A stretch of 64,000 bases of DNA, taken from assembly GCA_028554645.1 (NCBI GenBank), contig JAQOOI010000013.1:372001-436000 (forward strand), read 5' to 3'. Position 1 is the stretch's first letter, and every line of letters begins with the position of its first letter. The notes below the pieces were generated by a model that saw nothing but the letters and a program-made list of their open reading frames with translations, was not told the DNA's origin and searched no databases. The position numbers and the translations under genes were made by a program. The DNA comes from Omphalotus guepiniiformis. Taxonomy: Eukaryota > Basidiomycota > Agaricomycetes > Agaricales > Omphalotaceae. Positions 11,668 to 22,139 of this stretch are shown here, in pieces.

Positions 11668-14600
11668 ATGGCAACCGCAACTGCTCACACCGATCGCTTT
11701 CTAGCTGATCGAGCTGCTCCCTTGTGCAGCCTGGAAATCGGAAAGTCGTTTGCGCTACTGAGGTATGGAGGCAAAGGTTGTCTAAGATACATGTTATTGA
11801 GTTTTGACGGTTGAATTGGTCAGCGATAAAGAGAAGAAGTATACGCATCATCTTACTGAAGCGGCTTGGGCTGGGGCGCGGATTATACAGGCTCAGTGGA
11901 CGCAGGAAGCAATAGGTTCGTGTTATTGCATGAAATTAGTTGAAAATTTAAATAACAATCGCGTGCAGGTCTATATGATTTATTGATCTTGACCTTTAGT
12001 GACAATGGGAAGCTTGCTGACTTGAACACTCTGCAATCCAAGTCGGGGCTGTCGTCCGAGGAATGGGAGGATCTCATGCAGTATACCGTGCAGTACGTAT
12101 GAACTGTGTGAATCTATTCGAACGCACGCCTTCTGATTTTGAAAGTACAATAGGACGCTGAGCAATCTCGTCAATTACCGTTCGTTTGGATTCACGAAGA
12201 TCATTCCTCGCGTATCGGAGGCTCAATTTGAGGCTGTCGTTCAGAGCTCGTCGAATGCCGCGAAAGCGTCAGATTTGTGGTCCAAGGTATGTTTAGTTTT
12301 TCTGGTGTCGTATGGGGATGGGGACGTCCATATTCACTGATACTGGTACTTAGCTAAAGGAGCACATCTATGGTCTTGAGCCTTCCTCCACTCTGTTCAT
12401 CGGCAAACGTAGCGAGGGCCATGTCTCGAATTATTACCTCGGGGAAGTTATTACGGACGAGGAAGTAGAGCAGGTTCAGACCGCAGCAGAACAGCTTGGG
12501 ATTGACGTGCTGAACACTCGGTTGGTTCCCTTTGTATGGTTGGCTTACTCCACGTCGATGTGCTAATAAGAACTTAGTGTGAGGAAGAACGGTGATACAG
12601 ACTTTACACTTCTCGTGGCTTCTGCTCAGACAAAAGAATCTACTGTGCATGACATTGATGTGAAATCGAGCAAGTTCAAACTCACGGTTGAATACGGCGA
12701 TCACTCCGCTGCACTGACGAAGGTCGTTGCCGCTCTACAGGAGGTGAGCAGAAAATATATGCTTTGCGCTATTCTCGGGGCTCACCATGGTGGGACAGGC
12801 TAAGAAGTATACGGCAAACTCTCATCAAACAACAATGATTGAGGCTTACATCAAATCGTCAGTCGGTTGCTCTTCGTCGACTTTTTGTGTCTGACTTGAG
12901 TTCGGTTTAGTTTTGATACGGGCTCGATCCAGGATCACAAAGATGGCTCGACGGCATGGGTGAAGGATGTCGGACCGGTTGTCGAGTCGTACATTGGGGT
13001 GGGTCGCTCTGCGCTTGCCATTGATTTTCATTTCGAGAACCTATATTACAGTTCATTGAAACTTACGTCGATCCATATGGAGGCAGGGCAGAATGGGAAG
13101 GTTAGTGTCTGACGAGTTTCAGGCGAATGTTCTCGTTCTTAGTATTTTCCCATGAAGGTTTCACGGCCATTGTGAACAAGCAGCTTAGCGCCAAATACGA
13201 TATCCTCGTTGCTAAGGCTCCAGATCTGATCAAGGTGCTCCCTTGGGGAAAGGACTTCGAAGTTGAGACGTTCCGGAAGCCAGATTTCACTGCTCTCGAG
13301 GTGGTTTCGTTTGCAACTGGGGGTGAGTAGCCTCTGACGACGTTCGTCTATTACGCCGCTGAAGGGTTGAAATTTTCAATTTAGGTATTCCGGCGGGTAT
13401 TAATGTATGTCTTCAATTTTATCGAGCTGCGCTTGTGCTAACAAATAATTGATTTAAAGATACCAGTGAAGTTTATTTGCTCGTGTGCAGGATTAATGAC
13501 TGATGGGCGAGTTAGAATTACTACGATATCCGTGAATCTACTGGTTTCAAAAATGTTTCGCTCGCAGTATGTTCCTTTTTCTCAGAGCCTTTACGTTCTC
13601 GACGTTAATTCCTCTTGAAGAACATCCTAGCGGCTAAGGCTCCCAGTATGTATGGTCATCTTGTACTAATCAATTGTTGAAACTAACGGTCGTGGTGCAA
13701 AGACGAAGAGCTTACTTTCATTCACCCCGACGACGTCAAACTTTACAATGCATGGGATAACAAAGCATTCGAACTTCAAGTCGCTAATCATGAATTACTT
13801 GGGCACGGCTCGGGCAAACTTTTCAAGGAGCAGCCTGATGGCAGTAGGAATTTCAGTCCTGAGGCGAGTTCTTGGTACTGCGTTTGGGCATTCAGAGGCA
13901 TCTGACCACTGTTTTTGTAACGTAATTGCAGATTATCAACCCATTGACTGGAAAACCGATGTAAGTGGTAGATTCACCTCGCACGATGTATTGGTCATGG
14001 ATTACCCGCAGTACGTCATGGTATAAGCCTGGTCAAACACCGGACTCCGTACTTGGCGAAGTATCATCTTCGATGGAGGAGTGTAGGGCAGAGACTGTAG
14101 CTCTGTATCGTAAGCATCCTCTCTTCGTTTCTGCGTTTCTTCCATTAATATTCTCCTGAAGTGGTTAGCAATCTTGATATACTGAAGATCTTTAGCGTGA
14201 GTGAAATTCAGGAAAGATTCTGACTATTGATTCCGAATGCGAATGCAAGTAGTACACGGACAAGCAAGAGATCGAGGATATTCAATATATCACGTTCCTT
14301 CTTATGGCTCGTGCGGGTCTGAGAGCATTGGAGTTCTTTGACCCTGCGACGCAGAAACATGGGCAGGCACATATGCAGGCTAGGCGAGTTTTAAGCAGTC
14401 TTTCTAGTTTAATTTGCGGCCTGCTAATGAGAGTGATTAGACTTGGAATTACGCAGTTTTTGATTAAAAATGGTATTGCTAGATTGGAGGAAGTCAGGGA
14501 CGCTTCCGGAAAGCTTGAGAATCTTTATGTCCGAGTGCGTATACCCTTGTACCCGCGATGTCCTCCCATCTGTTGCTAACGGTTTGGTCCTTCTATTTCC

Positions 14601-14993
14601 TACAGGTCGACCGTGAACGCGTACTCTCAAAAGGCCAAGAGGTCGCAGGAAAGCTCCTAATTGAGCTACAAGTGCGCAAGAGTACTGCCGATGGTGCTGG
14701 TGCGCGGAAGTTTTACACGGACTTGACGAAACCTCTCGATGGATGGGAAGGAGAGATTCGGAATTTGGTGCTCAAGAAGAAATTGGTTGGTCTTTATTGC
14801 TGTGTAGGAAGACTCATGCTAATTCAGATGCTGTACAATTCTTTCCCCGTCAATTTCTTTTTTTTTTTCTATCCAGCCACGCAAAATTTTTGTGCAGCCA
14901 AATACGTTCGTTGTGGATGGTGCGGTTGAGTTGAAGGAGTACCCTTTGACGAGTGCGGGTGCGATTGAGAGTTTTATCGAGAGGCAGCTGTGA
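11668..14993 (+). CDS. Dipeptidyl peptidase III (family M49 zinc peptidase)
   Basis: Cytosolic zinc exopeptidase that removes dipeptides from the N-terminus of short peptides. ATG 11668 opens [15 protein letters not shown]. Many short exons follow, including [70 protein letters not shown] and [10 protein letters not shown]. The zinc motif HELLGH is at 13789-13806, and the second motif EECRAE is at 14076-14093; both match the M49 consensus. The family-typical GINIPNY is spread over three exons, the middle one being only ATACCA (13460-13465). The gene ends [19 protein letters not shown], stop 14991-14993. Predicted length of about 690-710 aa fits the family. The left breakpoint of the tandem duplication lies in intron 2 (about 11960), so this 5'-complete copy is the intact one. 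Confidence 0.9.
13460..13465 (+). other. Six-base microexon (Ile-Pro) of DPP III
   Basis: The preceding exon ends GGT ATT AAT before GTATGT; an intron ends TTTAAAG; then ATACCA is followed by GTGAAG, and the next exon starts AATTACTACGAT after GAGTTAG. Joined, the exons give [18 protein letters not shown], which is the conserved M49 sequence. No longer exon gives this residue order in frame. Confidence 0.75.
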
Positions 14994-15145
14994 TTGCACT
15001 TGTGGGCTCTCATAGATATGTTACAAGCAACTGTCTATTGGATACAATTGTATTTGTAGTGATACACAATGGGAATGACTGTATCTTACAGCGGGCGTCT
15101 AAATTCGTTTGGTATAGTGGGCGCTAAAGCATTTGCTCTTTGAAC

Positions 15146-15550
15146 ATGTCCGCGACCAACGATGAATTACTGGCGATATCTCAGCTAGAATCTCTGCGAT
15201 TCAAGGCAAATCAAATCATTGAATCTATTCAGACTTTGCAAAGGACAATTGATTTCAGCCATCTAGCTATCTCAGCATGGCCAGACATTTTATCTAAATA
15301 CAACGTTCTTCTCTCTCAAACACACAGTTTCTCCAACTCTCTCAATGCGCCTCTTCCTGGCACAGGGATCACTGCTCTTGTAGCAGCAGCAGCAGCTCTT
15401 CCTCGTATCAATGGCGCAGGTACATCAGCGGCACCAAGTCAAAATCCGTTCGAGAAAATCGCGTTGCACCCTCAAGTGCAGGACGAAGATGATGCGCCTG
15501 GTCCGTCGTCGGTACTCAGTGCTACGAATGGGGACGTTGAGATGGGTTGA
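15146..15550 (+). CDS. Mediator subunit 8, internally deleted copy A
   Basis: 134-codon open frame without introns. It starts MSATNDELLAISQLESLRF and keeps the Med8 N-terminal helices, including IDFSHLAISAWPDILSKYN and VLLSQTHSFSNSLN. It runs to ALHPQ, then jumps to VQDEDDAPGPSSVLSATNGD and the same VEMG stop as copy B. Compared with copy B (22140-23126), 582 bases are missing (B 22471-23052), exactly 194 codons, so the frame is preserved. The lost part is the central region and acidic stretch. The retained N-terminal part is the portion that in Med8 anchors to the Mediator head, so a product could still enter the complex. It may equally be a non-functional relic. Expression is unknown. Confidence 0.7.
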   Translation: MSATNDELLAISQLESLRFKANQIIESIQTLQRTIDFSHLAISAWPDILSKYNVLLSQTHSFSNSLNAPLPGTGITALVAAAAALPRINGAGTSAAPSQNPFEKIALHPQVQDEDDAPGPSSVLSATNGDVEMG

Positions 15551-16129
15551 TGAGGTTGAGGTTGCATGGTTTTTCTTGTCTTTTGTGCTTTCGCTGACTC
15601 GTTCAATGATATAGGGCAAATACTCAGCTTTCAAGAGTTGAACAATTCTGTCTCGATATCTGAGCTTTGCCTCACTACTTGGGTCGAGATGATATACCTT
15701 CCAACGCGGAAAAGGCTTTTTCAAACGCTCCAGTGCTGCAATGAAGGAGTTGCCGATTTTTTACCTTTCGGTGTGGTGTGACTGCATGTCCTCGTACTAC
15801 GCCAGGCCAATAGGTGGCTATTCCAATGCTATTGCTTAGGCCGCATAGGCACGTTATTATGCACGCCACGGCGCTGCTTCATCAAATCGGTTGTGTCAGG
15901 CTGGAAACGCGAGCGACTCCCTGGGGAAGATTACACAAGATCCCTGGCGGTGCAGCACTCTCGTGTTGTTCGTGTTAGATGATTGACAACGTCTGCTCGT
16001 TGAATCATGCGTAACGGTCGATCAAGCCATGAAGAACGGGAGCAAGAGGAAGATTGTTGACAATTGTTTTTACCTGCACTCACTGGACCGACAACCTATT
16101 ATCATGATGAGTTCTAAATCCAATGCTAT
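15551..16129. other. Spacer within copy A
   Basis: Non-coding stretch that matches 23127-23750 of copy B with scattered substitutions and small indels. I see no gene of its own. Confidence 0.5.
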
Positions 16130-17040
16130 CATCTCATCACGGGCCCTCCTGTCCTCAATATTATGAACTCTTATCAGTTGGCGGGAATCTGTCTGCTCTA
16201 TCTATGGCCGTTGAGGTTGAAAGCTGAATATCAGTCTGGCATTCATGATACGTCCTATCAGGTCCTGTCGTCGTGGCGATGGTGATCCCAATATGAAGTG
16301 GTCTGGGTAATACTCAATGGCTGACACTAACCAGTGACTGCGTTCACGGTACAGTAAGTGGTTTTGTCTGCGAATCCATCGCCGGTGATCATGAGTGCTG
16401 ACTTTGAATGTGAGAGATTTGTTGTGACATTTTCTTGAATCATGCGAGGCTTACCATTTGTGGGGAGAGGATGCTCATGAGTGGAAGCTCCGCTTTTTGA
16501 GAAACGGAAAAACGAAAGAAGGGACGTCGAGTGTACGTGAATTTGTGTGCCTTGTCTTCTTGATCTGATAATCCCACTAATGATTTCATAGTTTGACATT
16601 TCTTGCAACTTGACACGGCTATTTCGGTGCCGACGTTTCAGCATCCATCGGGTTAGCATTCATCAGCATCCAACGGGTAGGGTGCCTTCTGTCGTTCCCA
16701 TGTTCTCGCAATCGACTCACTGCTACTCACTTTCGGTGCCGGTGTTTTAGCATCCAACGGGTAGGGTGCCTTCTGTCAATCCACTTTTGTTCCGAGAGTT
16801 GGTGCTTTGCGTAAGTCTCCTTATGTACTCTGGATCCCATGTAGTAATTGCTCAAGAAGGATTTCTCTCTAGTCCCATAGGGATACGAACCATCTTTGTC
16901 TCTCTTTGAATCCTTCGAATTCTCTACTCCACTGGGCGGGCTGGATATGCAAACAATTTCCGCTGCTGGTGCGATCACCCCCATGGATCGTGGAAGACTG
17001 CATGAAGGCCTGCAAATTCGGTGCTACACGTCGAGCGATG
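16130..17040 (+). pseudogene. P450 relic in copy A with repeated heme-loop exon
   Basis: A decayed cytochrome P450 lying upstream of the P450 gene. Readable pieces include GDPNMKW near 16270-16300 (GDPDFKW in the intact gene). Around 16440-16540 a frame-broken version of the exon encoding DDAHEWNPSRFLETRK survives. The C-terminal piece ESFEFSTPLGGLDMQTISA lies near 16905-16965, followed by RGRLHEG. The heme-loop exon is present at least twice (about 16624-16660 and 16733-16765), each followed by GGGTAGGGTGCCTTCTGTC or a close variant, and the Cys is lost (ASNG for ACIG). Stops and frame changes rule out function. The middle of the gene is absent. The same relic exists in copy B, so it predates the duplication. 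Confidence 0.7.
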
Positions 17041-17898
17041 GCAAATGTCATCGATCGAAAAGGCAACGTTACCCACTCGACATCGCACATCTCAACATCG
17101 AATCTTTCTTCTGCACACTTCGTGTTTGTGGCAGCGGCCTCAGATGCGAGTCATACTGTGGCTCCACAAATCGGCGGTTCCGTCTAGCCATAACCGTCCA
17201 TTTGTGACTGCAAATATCGGACGTTGAGCGCACATAGATTCGGGACCGTTAATCAGGAAGTAGAGATTACCATAACGCCTGATTACGTTTCTATCTTACC
17301 TATCTCAATTTTCATCCTGCAGCTGATGTTTCGGGCCCCGGTAAGTAAGATTTCAATCATCGCATGGTCATACAGTTGCGATATTCAAACACACTGGGGT
17401 ATCCAAATGAGAATGAGGTTCGTAATTACTAGTAGCAAACGCTGCTAGTATGTACTGGGAGCATAGTGAGTATTTCCGTGTGCGAGTCTACCAGCAATGT
17501 GTCAATGCTAAGAAGTGCATAGAACTGAATAAATCGAGCTCCTTATCGACGGTGTTGTCCTGAACTTTGACAGCATTGAAGAGATATTTCCTTGAGGCAC
17601 ATATGCGAGCAGTCCGGGTACAATAAGGTACAACATTGTCAATTGATTTGGTACGTGAATTTTCGGGGTTCTTGAATGCTCCGTGCACCTGATTCGAAAA
17701 CACAGGCTGTGAGACTTTGTAAGATCAGCTTCGTTGGATGCTGACAGCACATCGTGTCATCGGCCCATACAAGGGCTCTACCTCCTCGTCTGCTTGCCGT
17801 GAACTTACAGGCTGCGTTCTCACGGCAGGGATGCAGTAGTAGATAAATACTCGCAAGATTTGTGTCGTCTTCAGCAAGTTAACTTTCATCTCTCCAGG
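17041..17898. other. Spacer and promoter of P450 copy A
   Basis: No coding exon recognised. A GATAAATA word at 17842-17849, about 50 bases before the ATG, is conserved at the same distance in copy B and is a plausible TATA element. Confidence 0.45.
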
Positions 17899-20360
17899 AT
17901 GCATTCGACTTTGACTTCGGGGGTGGTAGGTGCAGTAGTCCTGCTCATCACCCTTATCTACAAGATTAGGCGCAAATCGTTGAAATTTCTTCGAGGACCG
18001 CCTTCGCCTTCTTCGCTATTGGGTACGGGATTTCTTACTATAGCTTTGGTCGGCTTCAAGGGAACTGACACTAATGCTATTGGGACATGAGTACGAGATG
18101 TCTCATCAACGTGAAATCGGGGACCCCGACTTCAAATGGTTCCGTGAATACGGTACCGCATTCCGTCTTGCAGGATGCTACGGCGTACGTCGGTCGAGTC
18201 CTTTGCCAGTGCATAACAGGCAGTATTTCAGGCTGACGGTTACTGCTACAACCTGTCTAGCAAGATACTCTGATGATCGCGGATCCAAAGGCGTTGCAGC
18301 ATATACTCCACACTTCAAGTTATCGTTATCCTCGGTCGAAAGAAGTGACACGACTCACCAAGAAGCTTTTTGGAAGGGGGCTCCTTTGGGCTGAAGGTAA
18401 GGGCTGTATCGTTATTCTGCTTTAGGTAACTTCTCACATGAACCTATGCATAGGTTCAACTCACCAACGGCAAAGAAAGGTCCTCAATCCTGCTTTTTCA
18501 GCAACGCAGTTGAAACAGTTCCTTCCTGTGTTCCAACAGTCTGCTAGAGGGGTGTGTCTAATAGTTTTTCCTTGACGCGAATCTGTAATCACGAGTCTAT
18601 GTTAGCTTACGGCCAAATGGGAGGAAGGAATGAATGGAAAGGGAGAAACAGTGGACATGACGAAATGGCTTCCCAAAGTCACATTGGATGTCATCGGCGC
18701 AAGTCAGTAAAATTTGCGTGAATACTCACAGTGCAAGACTGATTTTATTTTTATCTGTGATTTTTGAAGCTGCTTTCGGTTTCGAATTTAATGCCTTGGA
18801 AGGTGGATTGAATGAACTTGCAGATGCGTTGAACAACTTGTTGTAAGTGGCAACCTCAATCATCCTTTGTGTGATACGCTGACTTACCACTGGGGTTACT
18901 CAGTTCTGATTCAAGGGCACTGACAAAGTCTGAGATTTTGCGAAAAGCCTGGCTCCGAAAGTTTCCTGACTTCTTGTACGAAGTTATGAGTACGACGTTT
19001 GAATCGAGGGAGGAATTACGATTCAAGTATTTCCTGACTACTGCGGAGTCGGTCGCGAAAAATCTTCTGAAAGAGAAGGGGGAAGCTAAGGATGGCGGAG
19101 TCGAGAAAGATGTGCTCAGTGTTCTGCGTAAGTCCGCGTACCCATTGAGGGCATATGCACTTTCTAATTGAAATCATGCGTCTTTTCGTGACTAGTTCGC
19201 TCGAACAAAGCTGAGAATCCTATGAAGCGATTGGATGACGACGAAATCTTGTCTCAGATAACGTCTCTGTTTTTCATACGTCTCATATACAAAATATTGA
19301 CTTATTGACGTTGACAGGACGATGATTCTTGCTGGACATGAAACTACTGCCAATACTATGACCTGGCTGCTGTACGAACTGGCCCAGCATCCCGAAGATC
19401 AACAAAAGATTAGAGATGAAATTGAGCTTGTTAGATCGAAAGCTTTTGCAGACTCGTTGACTTCGAATGACTATGATTCGATGACGTACCTAAACGCTTG
19501 CATCAAGGTTTGTCTGCCTCATAACTCTTATTGTCACTACGTGAATGCTCAAAGTGAAATCTCACGTTCATTAGGAAACGCTCCGTCTGCATCCTATTGC
19601 CCCTTTCCTTCTGCGCGATGCTGCTCAAGACGATGTTATTCCCCTGGCCGAACCAGTTATTACAAGCTCTGGGCAGAAACTTTCCCAGATACCGGTAGGC
19701 AAAGGCCAGAGGATCATAATTTCTATCCCTAATTACAATCGGTGAGCCTGAGTGCTTAACACTTTTAATGGGAGAGGGAAGCTCTGATCAGTCAATTCAT
19801 GCAAGGCTTACCACTGTGTGGGGTGACGATGCTCATGAGTGGAATCCTTCGCGGTTTTTGGAAACGAGAAAACAGACGTCGCTCGGTGTGTATGCGAATC
19901 TGTACGTCCCTAATTTTCTGGATTGTAGGAGCATCCGCTGATTACTATATAGGTTGACATTCAGTGAGCTCTTGGACATGACATTATTGACATAGATCAT
20001 TCTGATTGTCTATTTCACATAGGTGCCGGTGTTCTCGCCTGCATTGGGTGAGAAGCCTGATATCGTGTCCGTGCTCACATTGACTAATCACTGTTTTCCT
20101 GATACCAATAGCTGGCGTTTCGCGTAAGCCTTCTATTTGAGATCATTAAGTGACTACTCAGGGAAACTCTGCTTTGCAGTGTCATGGAGTTGCAAGCCGT
20201 CATTGCCCCTCTCATTGAATCATTCGAGTTCTCTGTTCCTCCGGGTGGGTTGGATATACTAACAAGCCCTGCCGGTTCTGGTACCGTTTCCCCTATGATT
20301 CGTGGTAGGCTGCATGAAGGCAGCCAGATGCCTCTTTTTGTCAAACCTATCAAGGCGTGA
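17899..20360 (+). pseudogene. Cytochrome P450, copy A (intron 1 acceptor lost)
   Basis: Near twin of the P450 at 25577-28020. Start MHSTLTSGVVGAVVLLITLI is an N-terminal membrane anchor followed by the proline-rich FLRGPPSPSSLL. Later exons read FKWFREYGTAFRLAGCYG, HQRQRKVLNPAFSATQLKQF, the I-helix ILAGHETTANTMTW, the K-helix ETLRLHP, and the heme loop LTFSAGVLACIGWRFAVMEL spliced across four short exons. The stop is at 20358-20360. All these exons are open. However, at the end of intron 1 copy B has CCAATAG before GACATGAG, while copy A reads CTATTGGGACATGAG with no AG. The nearest alternative acceptors put the reading out of frame. Hence copy A is probably not spliced correctly, although a rare non-AG acceptor or RNA evidence could rescue it. 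The heme loop has Leu where the family usually has Arg. Confidence 0.65.
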
Positions 20361-20879
20361 AGTAACGGTTCCAGCTCCGGGCCTTTCTGCAAAGCTGGCA
20401 GTCCGGTTCCAAGCTGAATGTCTACTATCCGATTATTTTCATCACATTAGGCACTTATGCTTGTACGACAGTTGTTGCTTTAGTTTGATAGCCGCCATGA
20501 CATCATGTGTGGCGTTTTCGAGGTCAAAGCTGGCTATAACGGCCTGCTGATTACGGAACAGCCCACTTCTTCGATGTAATAATATATATATATATATATT
20601 ATGAAGTCGACGAATCGTCAGGAGTGTTGATAGTTCGCAAGAAATTCTACAGATACTCGCTGTTAATGGGTTTGCGGTGGGTGCAAGGCAAGGTGTTCAC
20701 AAAACATTGCCTGTTTAAATATTATAACGCATACAGGGATGCGCCACAGGCTTACGGCTTGAAGCGTCCGACATGACCAGCTTTGCGGCGATGAAGTAAC
20801 GATCCAGCGAGAAAATCATTACAGATAACCTAACAACTCCAGAATACAAATACACCTTCAGATCTATGGTCTCTCTCTG
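20361..20879. other. Intergenic spacer in copy A
   Basis: 3' flank of the P450 and of the Prp2 stump. Aligns to 28021-28564 of copy B. Contains the AT microsatellite listed separately. Confidence 0.5.
20579..20600. repeat. (AT)n microsatellite
   Basis: A run of alternating A and T of about 20 bases. The matching site in copy B reads AATAAAGAATGTATATTATG, so the run expanded (or decayed) after duplication. Confidence 0.8.
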
Positions 20880-21743
20880 CTATGAGTTCCTAGAACTGGA
20901 TGCACCAGGCGCTTTCGGCATTTTCTTGTCGCCAGTCGCTAGCTGTTCAAGGTCCGCAGGTTTGAAGTAGTGTGGTGCGACTGGAAAAACGTGATTAATG
21001 AATATATTGGCACGACGTAAAGAAGACTGAACCTTCGAGAAGCCAGGTAGGCTTAATCTCCACTACTTGTCTGCAAAATAAGTAAGTTCGATCAAATGGA
21101 AAGACTTTCAATTAGCTGATGAAGTCATGTACCTCATGTAAGATTTTGAAGTCATCACAAGCACGTAGTATCGCACTGTCTTGACTGGTGGCTGGTGTTG
21201 GAATAAACTCGAGGACGGGTGTATATACACCGTGTGGTTTGTCTTCAACGTTTGATACGAGTCACCACTCTTTTGCAGTTGGGCCTGAAGTAAAAGCACA
21301 AGATGACCATGAAGCTTGGACAGGAGGATATACAGAAGACATACAGTATTATAAAAGTAACCCGAAGTCAATGCCTTTTGCACAGGCATTATATCATTCG
21401 AGTGGGATTCGACTGTACAACAATTTCAACTCGCTCGCAAAGCCCCGCTAGCTGATCGCGGATATCTCGAGCGCGACTGAGACTTTTGAACTGTAGGAAT
21501 TGAAAAGGGTGAAGTGATCGCCTCCCGGACGAACAAAGTTCTGCCGCGCTTGATCTGCGTGGAGCTTCTTGTCCTTTGGTCTATAGAACAGCGATCCTGA
21601 TGGTTAAAAACCTGTTACGAACGGACAAAATTCGTCAGACGAGGGTCAGTAGCTGTAGAAGCGGGAAAGCACATACTTCAAGTTCATCCGAACATGAATA
21701 CGGTTCACTCGAAACGATCGCTTTAGACAACATGGGATCGACG
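20880..21743 (-). pseudogene. Prp2/DHX16 helicase 3' stump, copy A
   Basis: Homologous to the 3' end of the Prp2 gene at 28565-29500. It contains the C-terminal exon (VAPHYFKPADLEQLATGDKK, stop at 20880-20882) and parts of the helicase-associated C-terminal domain, such as SSSLFQHQPPVK. The duplication breakpoint removes everything upstream, including the ATPase motifs. Compared with B there are also a deletion of about 57 bases near 21500 and a smaller one near 21597. It has no start of its own and no motor core, so it cannot encode a helicase. Confidence 0.85.
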
Positions 21744-21987
21744 CGTGCAGGTCTATATAATTTATTGATCTTGACCTTTAGTGATAATGGGAAGCTTGCT
21801 GACTTGAAGACTCTGCAATCCAAGTCGGGGCTGTCGTCCGAGGAATGGGAGGATCTCATGCAATATACCGTGCAGTACGTGTGAACACTGAAATGTGTGA
21901 ATCGTTGTGGATGGTGCAGTTGAGTTGAAGGAGTACCCTTTGACGAGTGCGGGTGCGATTGAGAGTTTTATTGAGAGGCAGCTGTGA
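21744..21987 (+). pseudogene. DPP III remnant, copy B
   Basis: Starts in DPP III intron 2 sequence, then reads [20 protein letters not shown] and [17 protein letters not shown]. It jumps at about 21902-21903 from sequence matching 12114 to sequence matching 14908, and ends with [19 protein letters not shown] and TGA 21985-21987. About 2.8 kb, including the zinc site, is missing. The deletion junction shares TC on both sides. Confidence 0.9.
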
Positions 21988-22139
21988 TTGCACTTGTAGG
22001 CACTCATAGATATGTTACAAGCATCTGTCTATTGGATACAATTGTATTTGTAGTGATACACAATGGGAATGACTGTATCTTCAAGCGGGCGTCTAAATTC
22101 GTTTGGTATAGTGGGCGCTAAAGTATTTGGTCTTTGAAC

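Larger units (their letters stand above)
11960..21743. repeat. Tandem segmental duplication, copy A (about 9.8 kb)
   Basis: Runs from intron 2 of DPP III to the chimeric junction at 21742-21743. It contains the rest of DPP III, a truncated Med8, a P450 relic, a P450 gene and a 3' stump of the Prp2 helicase, all in the same order and orientation as copy B. By eye the copies differ at about 5% of positions in Med8. Copy A is longer than B mainly because B lost about 2.8 kb of DPP III. Confidence 0.9.

Noticed and set aside
17860..18090. Using the intron-retaining frame as the true N-terminus of P450 copy A
   Set aside because: The frame stops before the next conserved exon, and copy B shows the canonical intron at this position.
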